Of a stretch of DNA of 64,000 bases, positions 19,825 through 32,900 are shown in pieces (the first letter of the stretch is position 1; each line of letters opens with the position of its first letter). The position numbers were made by a program, and so were the translations under genes. Source of the stretch: Massariosphaeria phaeospora (Eukaryota; Ascomycota; Dothideomycetes; Pleosporales); contig JAADJZ010000037.1 in the NCBI GenBank assembly GCA_011032825.1, forward strand, positions 1 to 64,000, given 5' to 3'. The notes below the pieces were generated by a model. The model was not told the origin of the DNA, searched no databases, and was given only the letters and a program-made list of their open reading frames with translations.

Positions 19825-22800
19825 CTACAGCGCCCACTCTTCCCGATCATCCGCCGCATTAATAAACGGCGCATCAATGATCTTAACCGCCATCTCGCTG
19901 CACAAAACACTGTAAAACCAACCGTTAGCACACACACACACACACACACACTTAAAACGTACCAAACAAACGAACAGCAAGAAAGAAAGAAAGGAAGAAA
20001 AAGAGAGAAGCACTCACCAAGCCGACCCCACCAACGCATCCAACTCCCTCATCGCCCCCTCCCTCTTCCCCCCCACCCCCATCCCCCTACTAACCTCCAA
20101 CTGCACCTCGGCAATCCTCCTCCCCCTCGCCACACCCGCCAACTCCACCACGCGCCTTGCCAAACAATCCCCATGAAACGCATGCTGGCACGGAAACACA
20201 AAGAACTGGCGCGCGAGCAGCGGCAACCCACACACGTAACACCGCTCGCCGGGCTCGACAATCGCATACCGCTGATCCAGCGCCTTAATATCGGCTTTGA
20301 TGTGCCGCGCCGTGTCCTCACTGCCATCCATGTCCAGCTTCAGCGCGTCGATCTTGCGGCTGTAGTCCTCGAGGGCCGCGCAGATCTCGTCTTTGAAGTC
20401 GTCGATGACGACGAAGTCTGGGAAGAAGGGGATCAGGTCTTCGATGCGGAGGAGGTCGACGCGGCGCAGGAAGTCGATGGCGGTTTTGATGCCTGAGGAC
20501 TGCGAGATGACTTTTTTGGCGATGGCCAGCCAGAGTTTCTTGCGGAGTGGGGGGGCGGTGTCGGAGCGGTCGGCGACGTTGCTGGCGAGGTCGACGGAGT
20601 CGTATTTGAGTGCGAGGTCCACGGCTTGCACGTACTGGCCCATGGAGCTGTAGATGTGCACGCAGGACTGGACGCGCTTGTGCTGGATGCACAGGCGGAG
20701 AGCAAAGTCGGCGTCGTAGTTCTGTTCGTGGGCCATCGACTGCCCCTCCAGATATGCAAGCAACGCAGACTCGTCTGTGGTGGAATTCGAGGCATAGATC
20801 GAGATCAGAGTGTTGTGGATCGCAGCATCGGTAGACTGGTGTTGGTTGATTTCGAAGAGCAGATAGCGGACAGCTTGGTTCTGGCTCAACGAAGCCTTGG
20901 TGATGTTGTTGTAATTCAAGAAGGCGGGAATGAGTTTGCGGGCGTCGAGGTTCACCTGCCGCATCATGATCTCCACGAGATCAACGGGAACGTGAACCAT
21001 TAGGACGCTGCTATATTTGTAGAAGATATCTGGGTCGGTCTGTTTCTTGAGGACGGCCAACGAGTCTTGCCACCGCTCCCGCTGTACCCAGTATGCTAGA
21101 ACATAGTTGTAGTCGTTGACCACCGTGGCGAAGTATAGCAGCTCCTCTTCTCGCCCGTGACTGCTGACGATTTCATATACCGTCTTTCGATCGAGGTCTG
21201 ATTTGTTCTTGTTTGCAAAGTCCTGGTACTCCCTCCTGATCGTGGATAGTTGATCTTTAGTCTCTGCCGTGTTCATGCTTTCTGAGAGCTCGGCTTTCGT
21301 GGTGATGGTGTCGTCTAGAGTATTGAGCTTGGCCATATAGAGCTCAATTAGCCAGGTAGCTACCATTACCCGTTGCATAATGGATGATTTTTTCAATGTT
21401 GATAGCTTCGTCAGGAGATATTTCCGCAAAGCATCCTGCTCACCCTTGTCGATGAAGGTCAGCGCTACTTGTTCGAAGGGTTTCGTACTTCGTCCATAGA
21501 CAGCCGCGGCCTCCATGTATTGACCTTTGCCAACTAAGTAATCGCCAGAAGCAGTGGCAACTGCATCCTTCTGTGCCGATGTCTTGGCGAATTGAGATGC
21601 GGACTCAAACTGCTGTGCTTTCAACATAATCTTCCAAACGTCTCGACTCTCGTCGGTAATGACAACCTCGAAGATCTCTTGAGTGGTAAAGAGCCAATAG
21701 GTATTCTTTTTAATATCGGCAACGAGACCAAGCGCACTTTGACCCGGCTCTAGGACTACCTGATCAAGGACGACGGTATCGTCCAGCCGATTGGTTGCAA
21801 CAATTCTTCCCTCGACAAGCTGAAGAACATGCCACTGGCTGAGTATCATTGAGGTGACGGCGTCTTGCGATCTTCGAGCCCGTCCGCTGGCTGTTTGCGA
21901 CGGGGGTATGGAGGATCTAGGCAGCATCTTTGAATCACCCAAGACCTTGCCGCCCAGCTCCGAAGTGTCAGGCGACAGATACAGTTTGCCATGTAGGACG
22001 CCTTGCGATGTCAGCCACCCAAATATCCGTTCGGGATTCGAGTGATCTGATGGTGGAGTGTCCGGCATTTCGGGTGACACAGCGATTAGAGAAGGTGCGC
22101 TAGTTGACACGTTCGACACTTCGTGCACCGTTGCGCTCTCACTCTCGAACAGCCTCGAGAATATGGACCCGCTCCCTTCATGGCCAGCGCGACCGACCTT
22201 CCCCGCGAAGTGTAGGAAGGCTGAGGGCGTCGCAATAATCACCCGGCGCAGGTCTGCCCTTCCAGGCACGATATCCGTCCACAGTCCCGTGACAGGGCCA
22301 TCACTGGTCTTGTACACTGCCTTCAGATATCGCTCTTCCCTCCGGTAGAACTCCGACGACGGTTCGATGTACACCTCGTAGATATTGCCGTCCGCGGCTC
22401 CCACGAGGATTTCCCGAGTCGAGGCAGTGGGCTGGGAGGGGTTCCAGGATATGCTCTCGATGGCCACGCCTTTCAGCCGCGACAGGGCCTTGGGTGTGCG
22501 TGACTGGGTGTGCAGGTAGTAGTTCTCGGCGAGGGTGGTGGTGATGATGAGGTGCGATGCGGAGGGGTCGAGGAACAGGCGCTTGATGATGCCGACCTCG
22601 GACGGCTTTTTCGGCAGGTCAATGTCTTGTGCAGGTAAGTGTTGTGTGTAATTGGGTAGGACACCAGCTTCACGAACCATCTATGTCTGCGGGGCTGTCC
22701 AGGTCGATGCGCAGAATGCGCCCGGTGGAGAGCGCAAGGATCAGCACATTGTTTGCCACTTCGGCCGCGACAAAGTCGGCGGCGATGGAGAACTGCAGCG

Positions 22801-22891
22801 ATACGCGCTCGACATTGAACATGGGCACCGATGCATCGACATCCTGGAAGTTGCTGGTGCTCGGCGCAGCGTAGCCCATATCGTACGCCAT
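19825..22891 (-). CDS. VPS18: Vacuolar sorting protein 18 (Pep3), HOPS/CORVET core subunit
   Basis: Vps18 is a core subunit of the HOPS and CORVET tethers that drive fusion at vacuoles and endosomes. Three exons (22891-22678, 22625-20018, 19909-19825) encode 968 residues. Exon 1 ends in RILRIDLDSPADID and joins DLPKKPSEVGIIKRLFLDP, a conserved Pep3/Vps18 stretch. The N-terminal half is a beta-propeller, the C-terminal half a clathrin-repeat-like alpha solenoid (for example LYFATVVNDYNYVLAYWVQ). A C-terminal RING-like zinc site follows: CYVCGLPLL, then CQHAFHGDCL, and the last Cys pair CVLC encoded by the tiny third exon. The 52-bp first and 108-bp last introns have GT-AG borders; the last contains a CA repeat. 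It shares a divergent promoter with the hypothetical gene at 23520. Confidence 0.93.
19928..19951 (+). repeat. (CA)n microsatellite inside last VPS18 intron
   Basis: About 11 CA units lie in the 108-bp intron (19910-20017), near its 3' splice site on the minus strand, with an AG/GAAA-rich stretch at 19979-20010. Confidence 0.9.
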
Positions 22892-23519
22892 GGCGAGGAT
22901 GGGTTCAGGTAGCAGCTAGTCCTAGGGTTCGTTCATGGCTGAGAGTCGTATTGCAGCTTCAGGGAGGGTTGTGAGAGAGTTGGAAGCGGAACGAGCCCGT
23001 GACAGCGAGACTGAGATGCTGCAGGTGGTGTTGAGGTGCGCGGTGACGCCTGAGCTGGGAGCTTAGTTCGGAGATCGGCCGGAGATTAAGCGGGGATTAA
23101 GCGGAGATGGACCTGCATCCACGACGGTTCCGACGGTTCCGACGTTCCGACCTCACAAAGTTATGCACCACAATCTTCAACGACCAACGACCACAAGCAT
23201 GAAACGCCCGGCATCTCCCTCCGGTTTAGCATATAATACGGCGGAAGCCTCGGTACCGTCGTTGAGCAACGGCGGAACACTCATCTCATATAGCTCCGAC
23301 ATGGTCGGACTCAGGCAATCTTTGGGCTTGGAAACACCCATCACATCATAGGCCATTCACCATCGCCCGGACGACCCAGGTAGACAAGGCCCCGCCCAGT
23401 CAAGCCAGGTAAACACAGACCTCCCCCACCTCCAGCCAGCCCACCCATTTCTCACTACATAGCTCCCGATGCCCGCACCACGCATTCCAGTCAGCTAAAC
23501 CATCACTGTGCACACCACA
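22892..23519. promoter_or_regulatory. Divergent promoter, VPS18 / hypothetical gene
   Basis: This 628-bp spacer lies between head-to-head starts. No clear TATA element is seen, in keeping with housekeeping expression. A short open frame at 23163-23351 has no family resemblance. Confidence 0.4.
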
Positions 23520-24841
23520 ATGGCGACATCCTTTGCGCCGCCCTGCCGCTCGGGCGCCTTCCTCTACTCGTCCGTCTTCTACGCCGACGCCGGAAACAAC
23601 AACCACCACCCGCGCGCCAGCGTCGCCGAACTCGCCGCGCTCCTACGCCCCGACACGCGCCTGTCGAGCACACAGCCCGGCAAGGACCAGGTCGGCCACT
23701 GGTACACGGCGCAGCTGATCCACTACGGGCTGCCGCTCACCAAGGACAAGAATGCGGCCAAGGTCCGGTTGCTGAATGCGCTCAACGCGTTCAAGCTGGA
23801 GGTTCCGGCTGCCGTGCTGAAGATCGAGGCGGATCTGCGGCGGGAGTGGGAGGGCGAGAATCGCAAGCTGAAAAAGGGGGGCAAGGGGAAGGAGACGAAG
23901 GCAGCCAAGGGCAAGAAGGGGAAGGTGCAGACGAGTGGTGTGCAAGTCCAGAACAACGGTGTGAATGTGACGGGTAAGTCATGCCATCGCGGTGCAACAA
24001 GTAAGACCGATATACTAAACGTTCCGATCTCACAGTCAACCTGTCGCTCCCAGGCGGCTTCTCCATGCCCGGCATCGCCCAGTCCAGCAGCACCCCTCAG
24101 CCCAAGCCAAAACCCTCGCCCGCCAAACGCAAGCGCTCCGACTCCTCCCCACCCCCTCCCTCCAAACCCGCCGCGAAACGCAAACTCGCCAGTTCCCCCG
24201 CCAAGAAACCCGCGACACCCAAGCCCGCGCCCTCCAAACCCAAAGCACCGCCCAAGAAACCCCGCGGCGCGCAAGACGCCCCCACCAGCTCATCCCAAGG
24301 CTACGACTACGACTACGCACGGCCCCAATCCCCACCAACCTACAGTCCCCCGCCCTACGCCGAGCACGACCCCTACGCCGCGGACTCCCCCCCACCCGCC
24401 GGCATCCTCCTCTCAGGCACCTACAGCATAACCTGCGCGCAAGCCGTCCAAGCCTTCTCCCTGCCCCGCCACACGCGCCTAACCCTCACCCTCGTGCTCA
24501 ACCCCTCGACCTCCATCTGGTGGGCGCGCTACACGTGGGGCGCCTGGGACATGATCCTGCAGCTCAACCCGGGGCCCTCGGGCACCCCGCTCGGGCAACC
24601 CTGCACGCTGGGTTGGCGGCTGCGGGATCTAGACACGGGGGAGCTGCGCTTCGGCAAGCGGTGCACGGGGACGGCGACGTTTTACCGCGACCAGTCGGTT
24701 GAGGTGGCGCTAGCGGGCATGCCGGGGATGTCGGCTGGCGCGAAGCTGGAGTTCGGGGGGAGGAGGATGGCGGGTGGGAATGAAGAGGGCGATATGCAGG
24801 GGGAGTGGGAGGAGTTTGTGAGGGAGGCGTATGGGCGGTGA
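23520..24841 (+). CDS. Conserved hypothetical protein, Lys/Pro-rich
   Basis: Function is not recognised. Two exons (23520-23973, 24036-24841) encode 419 residues; the junction joins NNGVNVT to VNLSLPGGF. The N-terminus (about residues 1-110) looks folded and conserved-looking: GAFLYSSVFYADAGNNNHHP, LAALLRPDTRLSS, VGHWYTAQLIHYGLPLTKDK, KVRLLNALNAFKLEVP. The middle (110-280) is disordered, rich in Lys, Pro, Ser and Ala, with several nuclear-localisation-like clusters (PAKRKRS, PAAKRKL). The C-terminus (from about 285) is a beta-rich module starting GILLSGTYSITCAQAV with SIWWARYTWGAWDMILQL. Nuclear location is an inference from the basic clusters. The next ATG upstream (23508) would add only four residues. 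Confidence 0.75.
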
Positions 24842-25700
24842 GGGGGGAGGACGAGGCACTCTCTTTCTGTCTCTACCTCTAAATGAGCGAGGTAGGCACA
24901 ATACAGTACAGTACGGCAACCAGTTGTGCAGCTCGCATTTCGCAAGCACGACCTAGAACTACCTCAGTGCTTTACGGGGACCATTACATTGCAAGGCTTC
25001 TCTGATGAGTTTTGCCCGAAAGGAAGATTGTGTTAGGCTAGACTTTGTACGCGGTAAGCGGGGAAAGGTACGAGGGCGTGTCGTGTCGTGTCGTTCCATA
25101 CCATGCCAGGCTTTCTACCTACATACACCTACCTGTAGAGCGCAAGCCTCAATCTCGCACAACAATTAGTTGTCCAAGTCAAATCAAGTCAAATCAAGTC
25201 AAGCCATCCTGGATATCCATTCATGTTCCGCAAAAAACTAAACTCAACCTCCACCTTAACCTTAACCTGAACACATGCAAGCGTCCTGCGCACTAGAACT
25301 TAATGCTTTACTTTCACATTATCTTTTCCCCGCTAATATCCCCAACCAAGTACAAACACATGTAGATAGATAGATGGAGTAAGTGAGTGAGCATTCATTA
25401 CCAGGGCGAGCATAAATAAATTAGAAGAATCTCTTCTATCTAAATGCTTTCACTAGATGATACTTCGTCCAAGCCCACGTGCAATCACCCCCCCTCGAGC
25501 ATTTCTTTTGACTTGTCGGTAGTATACAAACTGTCCCATCCATCCATCCATCGCCCCAAGTCCCTTTACGATCCAGTTCGCTCCAGGGACGCCCACGCCA
25601 CGCCAAACCGCTAATGCATGCATAAGTCGCCATAATTTTGTAAAAAAGGAGAAATGAACGCGCAAACCCCATTCCTCGACGAAAGAAAAAACTTTCTACT
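24842..25700. other. Convergent 3' intergenic region
   Basis: About 860 bp between the stop codons of the hypothetical gene and CTR9, with no gene seen. A ten-base tandem repeat (AAATCAAGTC) lies at about 25175-25205, and CATCCATC repeats near 25538. Confidence 0.5.
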
Positions 25701-28700
25701 CTACTCATCCTCGTCCTCATCATCACCCATCGCCACATCGGCATTCGTCTCCGTCTCAGGGGCGGGCGCATCGCCACCGCCATCGCCACCGCCATCGCCA
25801 TCCTCATCATCCTCGTCCTCGCTGATAACACGACCCGTCTTGCGCGGCCGCGGCGCCTCAACAGCGTCGTCGTCGTCCGCGCTCTCGCTGCCCGCTTTCT
25901 CTGCTGCGGCGGCACTGCCATCAGCGGGCAGATCCGCCTCGCCCTCGCTGTCGCTATCAACAACCATCTCCGCAGATTTGTACTTCCCCGCGGGCTCCGC
26001 CTTGCGCGCCAATTTCCGCTTCTTCTGCCTTGGGCGCTCCGCATCCGACAGCCCGTCCGTACCCGAGGCAGCCGACTTATGCCGCTTAGGCCTTGCTTCA
26101 GCATCCGAGTCCATTCCCTCCGTCTCCGAGTCGTCCGTCTCGCCCTTGCGCTTCTTGCCGCCCTTCTTGCTCCTAGCCTTGCGCTCCGTCTTGCGCAAGT
26201 CGCTGTCGTCAATGAGCTCCTGGCGCCGGCGGTCCTCCTCGGCGCGCTTCTCCATGTACTCTCTGTCGCGCTCCTCGAGCTTCTGCCGGTCCTCCAGGAT
26301 CTTGCGTTTGCGTTCCGCGGCATCCTCTTCGGCCTTGCGCTTTGCTTCTTCGCGCTTCTTGATTTCGGCCTCGCGGAGGTCGCGCGCTTGCTGTAGTTTG
26401 CTGGCGTTCTGCTCTTCGTATTTGGCCTGGCTCTCGCGGGCGCGCTCTAGTTGCTTCCGCATGGTGTTTCGGCCCATGCTTGCGCGCTGCTCGATGTCGT
26501 TCTTGGGGAACGGCGGGTTTGGAGATTTGGCGATCTCGGTGAATGCCTCGATAGCTTTGTCGAGATCTACCGCCGCCTCTTCGACGTCTGAAAGTGTTCG
26601 CTCGGAATCAGGGAGAGTGTATACCAGCTGGGCGATCTGGATCTGAACAAACGCAACGTTGAACTGGAAGTGGATCTGGGTGGGTGCCACGTTGAGAGCT
26701 TGTTTTGAGTAGTCGAGTGAGGTCTTCATCGCGGGGAGACTCTTCTCCAGCTTCCCCCGAAGGAGCCACACACGTCCGAGACAGGCCAATACAGTCGGGT
26801 CGTGTGCTTTACCTTTGGCCAAGGCTGCTTCATACTGAGGATAGTCAGTAAAATTCGTGCAGTGGCGGTTCAAGTACTTACATTCTCAATCGCTCGTGCA
26901 TACTGCTTAATCTCGCAGTACGTGTGTCCCAAGTTGACGTAAACACTATAATCTTTGAGGGTGTCTTTGACCTTGGTGAGAATCTGCAGTGCAGTACCGT
27001 AGTCTTTCTTATCTTCTATCAGAGCAATAGCGACACCCTGAGCTGCGTAGGCGTTCTTGGGATCAATCTGAAGCACCTTGTCAAAGAATTCAACAGCCCG
27101 TTCGTACGTCTTCCGGCGCTTGTCTTTCTCTTGCTCAGTGTCTCTGGCCAGCTCTCGGGCGATAGACAAGTATATGTTTCCCATGCCCACAAGGGAATAT
27201 CGGTCATGTTTATCAGACTTTTGCAAGGTATGTTTATAATGCCGTTGTTCTTGGTCCTCTCCAAAGTGCAGGGTCCTCTTTTTCGATTTGTTCGTGTACC
27301 AGCCAAATAGAGCGCGGACTTCGATGTTGTCTTCATGGTCTTTGAAGAGCCTGGAGACGGCCTTGGGGCCTTCGTCCGTAGGGTTTTGTCGTAGGGCAAT
27401 ATACGCAAGTCGAGTCTTTGCATCGACGTAGTCGGCATGTCGCTTTAGAAGACCCTCGAAAACGTCTCTTGCCTCATCTAACATGCCTTCTGATTCGTAT
27501 GTGCGTCCCAAGTTGTAACTGATTGAGGTAACGAGAGCATCGGTGTCAATAGATTCGTCCTTGGCAGCGGCTTTTACGCAGGCATTGAGAGCATTTTGAA
27601 ACAATTCTCTAGCTTGCATATAGCGGTCGCTCTGGTAGTGAAAGCACCCCATATTATTGAGTAATTGCGGCGGTAACAGTTCGCGGAGTGCTGTTTTGAG
27701 CGCTACTTCATCCTCGATCCCTTCTGGGTAGTCTTCTTCGGGGATGGCGTCTAGTTCCAGCTGCTCAACCTCCTCCAGACACTTTAGACTCTTCTCCGGG
27801 TGGTCAGCTTCATAGAGTCTAGCCAAATTGAGAAGCACAGTCTGGTCTGGATTCGCTTTCCTTTTAGGGTCTTTCCAAGCCTTTTGTACATTCTCTAGGT
27901 ATGTGAGTGCTTTTTTGAGCTCGGCGGACTTGTCCTCTAGAGACTTGGAAGCTTGAACAGTAAAAACGTCTTCGGCATATAAAGTGCCCAGCAGAGTTTG
28001 TGCCACAATGGTTGGTTGCTGTTGCAAAATCTTCTCCAAACGGAACTTGGCGCCGTCGTAATCCTGCATCAAGACTCTCATCTGCGCCGAACCAAACTTG
28101 GCGGGTATGTAACCACGGTCGTCACCGCCTCGGGCCTGGTCTGCTTTCGTGTAGTAGTCCACAGCTTTGGAGATGTTCTCCTCCTGGTGCTCCTTCCTGG
28201 CGAGCTGGTACCATCCGTCACTGGCAATGGCGTTGACGTCGGTCCGCTCGATAGCGCGACGTGATAGAATCTCGACTCTGCCGAAATCCCTCCGGGTAAT
28301 GTACCAATTGCCCAGCGTCGCGCACGTCAAGGGATAGTTGTTGTCCTCGGCAAAAGATGGGGCGACATACGAAGTCATCGCTTTCTTGGACAAACTTAGA
28401 AAGTTAGGATCTGTAGGTGGAAGCTGGGCTGTCAGATGGAAGTTGTAAATTCCGAGTAGCAACAAAGCGATCTTGGACTTTGGGTTCAGATCCAGGGACC
28501 TCTGCCAAGCAGCAGCTGCATCGTCTTTGTGGCCGAGGTGCCAGAAGCAGCATCCAATTCCAATGCGTGGGTCCGGGTCTACGAGCTCGGGGGAGCCCTC
28601 GAGCACATTCTGATACAGTTTAAGGGCATCGGCATATTTGCCCATGGAAAAGCTGACCCTCGCCTTGCCCATTTTGGCCATGAGATTCTTGCCGCTGGAC

Positions 28701-29392
28701 GCTCGCAGGGCGTCTTCGAAGCACTTGGCAGCCTGCTTCAGTGTCTCCATGCGCTCGGAGCTGATTTGGTTGGGGCCGGCCGTCGTCGAGGGCGCTTGGA
28801 GAGAAGCGCGCAGGAGATACAGCACGCCGCGGGCAAGGAAGAGCGGAGGGTACGAGGGGCTGATTCGCGACGCATCGTTTAGTACGCTGGTTGCGGCCTG
28901 GATGTAGAATTCCTTGGTGCGCAGCTCGGGGTTGGCGAGAGCATCTGGAGCTGTTAGTCGCTGGGTAAGGCGCCTCTCATGCGGCCACATACCTGGGTTG
29001 ATGCGCGGGGCCTGGCGGCATTTCAGCAGATACAGCCAGCAGAGGCCGTTCAGAATGCTGAGCCTGTCTTCGGCGCGCCGGCTCGCGAAGACGCTGATGG
29101 CGCGGCTCAGCACCTCTATGGCCACGTCGAGCTTCTTGTGTTTCGCATAGGCCATGGCGACTGTCACCCACGTCGTCTTGCCGCTCTGTTCGTTCTCCAG
29201 CAGCGTGCACAGTTCGGTCGGGTCGTCCTGGATCTCGTCGTCGAGGGCGATTTCGACATCGATGGGCCCGTCGGCCTCGGCCACAGCGACCGTGATTGCC
29301 GGCGGCACCCTGGAGTACCGCGGCGGGGGGAACGCCGCGCCCAGGCCATTCACGCCATGCGCGCCGTTGGTGTAGCCGGCGACCGCGGCCAT
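25701..29392 (-). CDS. CTR9: RNA polymerase II-associated protein Ctr9 (Paf1 complex)
   Basis: Ctr9 is the scaffold of the Paf1 complex, which travels with RNA polymerase II and promotes histone H2B ubiquitination and H3 methylation. Three exons (29392-28993, 28944-26882, 26834-25701) encode 1,198 residues, the usual size. The bulk is a chain of tetratricopeptide repeats, for example LGRTYESEGMLDEARDVFEG, AYAAQGVAIALIEDKKDYGTA and YVNLGHTYCEIKQYARAIEN, the last joining YEAALAKGKAHDP over intron 2. From about residue 960 it turns into a charged coiled coil (EAEIKKREEAKRKAEEDAAE), then an acidic/basic tail with phosphorylatable Ser-Asp clusters ending DDEDEDE. Introns are 48 and 47 bp. Divergent from SEC8. 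Confidence 0.93.
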
Positions 29393-29965
29393 GTCGAGGT
29401 GCGCGTCAGGAAGTTGGTCGGGGAGGCGGTGCGGACGGCAGGGCTATGGAGCAAGCATAACAGGAGCTCTGCGATGACGGATGGGCGATAAGGGAGCGGG
29501 GCGGCGAGGCTGGTTGACGTGTTGCGCCAAAGGTGGGAGGCAGTCGAGACAAAGAAAGCGCGCTGCGAGGTGAGAGCTCAAGCTCGAGGGCCCCGGCGCG
29601 GCGAAACTGCGGGCCGCGGGTCTTGGCGGCTCTGGCACTTTCTCGTCCTCGAGCGCCGGGAGCCGTGTGACAAGTCAACTGCCCCATTCACAGGCCCGCA
29701 ATTTGCTTAGATACGTACATAACTGACTGCTGCTATCCCAGTAGACGACCTTCTACTCTACCCGTGCCTCGGCTTCCTGTAGATATCCCACTGCCCGCTG
29801 ACTTGGTGCTCCCGGGGGCCGTGCTGCGTCAACGTAACCCCCGAGCTCCCCGCCAGCGCAGCGCAGAGTATGCCCGTGAAGACGCGAAACCCTGCCAGCC
29901 GCGCGCCATGAGCCCGAGAGCCTCCAGGCCATCTCCCACTTCCCTCGGCGACTACTGAGAGCGCC
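29393..29965. promoter_or_regulatory. Divergent promoter, CTR9 / SEC8
   Basis: This 573-bp GC-rich spacer lies between two housekeeping genes transcribed away from each other. No TATA element is evident. Open frames inside are not recognisable proteins. Confidence 0.45.
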
Positions 29966-32900
29966 ATGTCACGCCTCCCAGGGCCCCTCCGCGCCGGCGC
30001 CAACAGCTCCGGAAGCTATACCAATGGCCACCACAACACCGGTACCTATGCGCAGTACGATGGCGCAGACGACGACGGCTCGAGGCGGCCGAGCGCGGAG
30101 CGAAGACGCCGGCCCGGCGGTTATGGAGGCCTTGCTCCCGACGAACGCGATGAAGACGCTCCGCATGTCGTGCGACCCACGAGCCTCGAGCGCAGAGGAG
30201 AGTCGCGCCGCCGCAGCAGAGACGGGTCGAGCAGAAGTGGCAGCCGCCCAGGTGCTGGCGGCTTCGGCGCGGGGAGCCAGCAAATGGAGGACATCCTGCA
30301 GTACATCAAGGACAACTGGGACTTCATGACCAACGAGAAATGCGTGCCCGTGGAAGTAGCCCTGAAGTTGATGGACTCGAGTTCGCTGGGTCTTGCGTCC
30401 CAGAACGCCCGGTTCCAGAACACTCACCAAGAGCTACAGCGCGCCCTCAAGTCGATTGTGAATGGTACGACCTCCTCCCATGTGCACCCCTAATGTTAGC
30501 TAACCCCGCCTCCAGAGCACCACCAGGGCTTCAATAGCTCCATTGGCACCTTCCACAAGATCCAGTCCAGTCTCCAGCAGTCTCAACACCGTGTACGCGC
30601 TTTGAAGGATTCTCTGGCACAGGCCAAAACACACCTCTCCACGACGAAGCCGGAATTGAAGGAACTGGCGACGGCCTCGCAGAACTATGACGAGATGATC
30701 CAGGTGTTGAGCACCATCGAGCAGCTGCAACTGGTGCCCGACAAGCTCGAGGCCCGCATCTCAGAGAAGCGATTTCTGACTGCTGTCGACATTCTGCAGG
30801 ACGCCTTGAGGATGATACGGAAGTCGGAAATGGAGAACATCGGCGCTCTCAGCGATCTGCGCATCTACCTTAGCAATCAAGAGCACTCCCTCACAGACAT
30901 TCTGATTGAGGAACTACACAACCACCTCTACTTAAAGTCGCCCTACTGTGAAGATAGGTGGAAGGTCTATGCCCAAAACCAGTCCAAAGGCGAACTGTCC
31001 GAGCGTGCTCAGACCGACATCCGAGGAAGACTGATGTACCATTTCTTAGATGGACTAGACACCTCCGAACCGGTAAGTCTATATGTGTCGTCGATACTCT
31101 CGTTTTGCTAATCGACAGCAGATGGCGGATAATTCGCCTCGCAACCCTGAGGCGGACACTTTCCAGTACATTCGGCTTATCGTTGAATCTCTCAACAAGA
31201 TGAATCGCCTCGATATAGCGGTAGACACCATCGAACAGCGACTCCCCGTCGAACTCTTTAAAGTAGTAGAAAGATCTAACAACGAAGTCGCACAAAGACA
31301 CCCCAGCATGTTAAGGGCATACGCGGCGAGAAAGGGCGGAAAGTCCAATTCCGGGATCGACAGCGATGACCTCCGAACCGCTCTCCTCAACGATCTGCTA
31401 TGGACCCTGTACGCCCGCTTCGAGGCCATTGCTGAGAGCCACAGAGTGGTACATGACATTGTGTCAGGAATAGTTCGACGAGAGGGCATTCGAGAATCAT
31501 CAAGTGCGACATTGACCCGCGGATTCAAGGAGTTGTGGAAACTGTATCAGAGTGAGGTAAGTACACGAAACCATTATTATGCTTATTTTGCTAAGTGCAT
31601 CTAGATACGCTCCTTACTCCATGATTACCTTGCCACAGACGGCGACCTATCATACAGAGGTGGTCAGGGTCAGTCGTCCGGTGGCAGCGCATTTTCCAGA
31701 GCTCCGCGCGACCGGAATAAGCGCATGTTCAAACTCACCGACGTGGACACCAAGTCTACTGAGCTCACCACAGAAAGAGAGGATCTCGAATTCATTCTGA
31801 AGTCTTCCGTCCCGGGGCTTGTTTCAGACTCAAAAAGACCAGATGACATGTCTACAAGCGACAGTACCAATCTCGATGGCAGCGCGACTGGACATAAGCT
31901 GCTTGTTCAACCGAGCGTCTTCAACATGGGCATTTTACTCCCGCCTTCGCTTGAATTCTTGAATAGACTGAAGGAGGTGGTGCCACCTAATTCGGACATT
32001 GTCATGAGCACTTTGACCTCGTTTCTTGACGACTTCTTAGTCAATGTCTTCCATCCCCAATTAGACGAGACACTCATCGAGCTTTGTGCCCAAACCTTTA
32101 TTGAGCTAGACGCGTTTCAAGAGGACCACCAATGGACGCAGCATTCTAAGAAACCCATCTTCAAGGTAGATATCACCCTTCAAGGAAACATGATTAAGCT
32201 AACCGGATCAGGGCACTGCCAAATTCTTCACCTTGATCACTGCATTTTGTAAAATGCTGGATAATTTACCACATGACCAAGCCTTCAGCCAACTCATCAT
32301 CACGCAGATGACGACTTATGCAGCGAAGTGCAACGGCTGGTACAAAGCACTTGTTAGTCGTGGGCACGCAAACGTGAACGGGCGGCGTGTAAAGGCGCCC
32401 GCTGCCTTTGCCGAATCGGGTGAGATTGCAGAGGCCATCTCCTCGCTCTTCCAAGCGGATCCTAAACAAGCGCCAGAGGTCTTGGACAAAGAGATATCGC
32501 TGCTACTTGCGGGAGTGGAGAATGATCCCCTCGATGAAGCAGACCTAATTCGCGAGAAGAAAAGTGTGACATCACTGTGTTTGCTGTACACGAGTATGAA
32601 ATGGCTTGCAACCAAGATCGCTCAGTTACGGCATATCAGCGATCGAACTAGTGACTCTACGCGCCCCGAGCCAAGTGGTCAACGACACAACAGACGCTGG
32701 ACACTCCTCACTTCTGCTGAACCAAGAACAGACGGCGTACCCGTCTATCTACCCTTGAACCAAGAAACAGCTGCGTAAGTTCCTCTGAGCCCTGCCAACA
32801 CTTTTGCTAATCAATTACCAACTAGCGACTTTGATGCCGTCCTACGCAACTACCAGACCCTCTCAGCCGCCGTTCTCAGAACGTTACACCTCAGCATCCG

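Noticed and set aside
25436..26323. 295-codon Arg-rich open frame antisense-like over CTR9
   Set aside because: It is another frame of the charged CTR9 tail; Arg/Ser/Met composition is a shadow.
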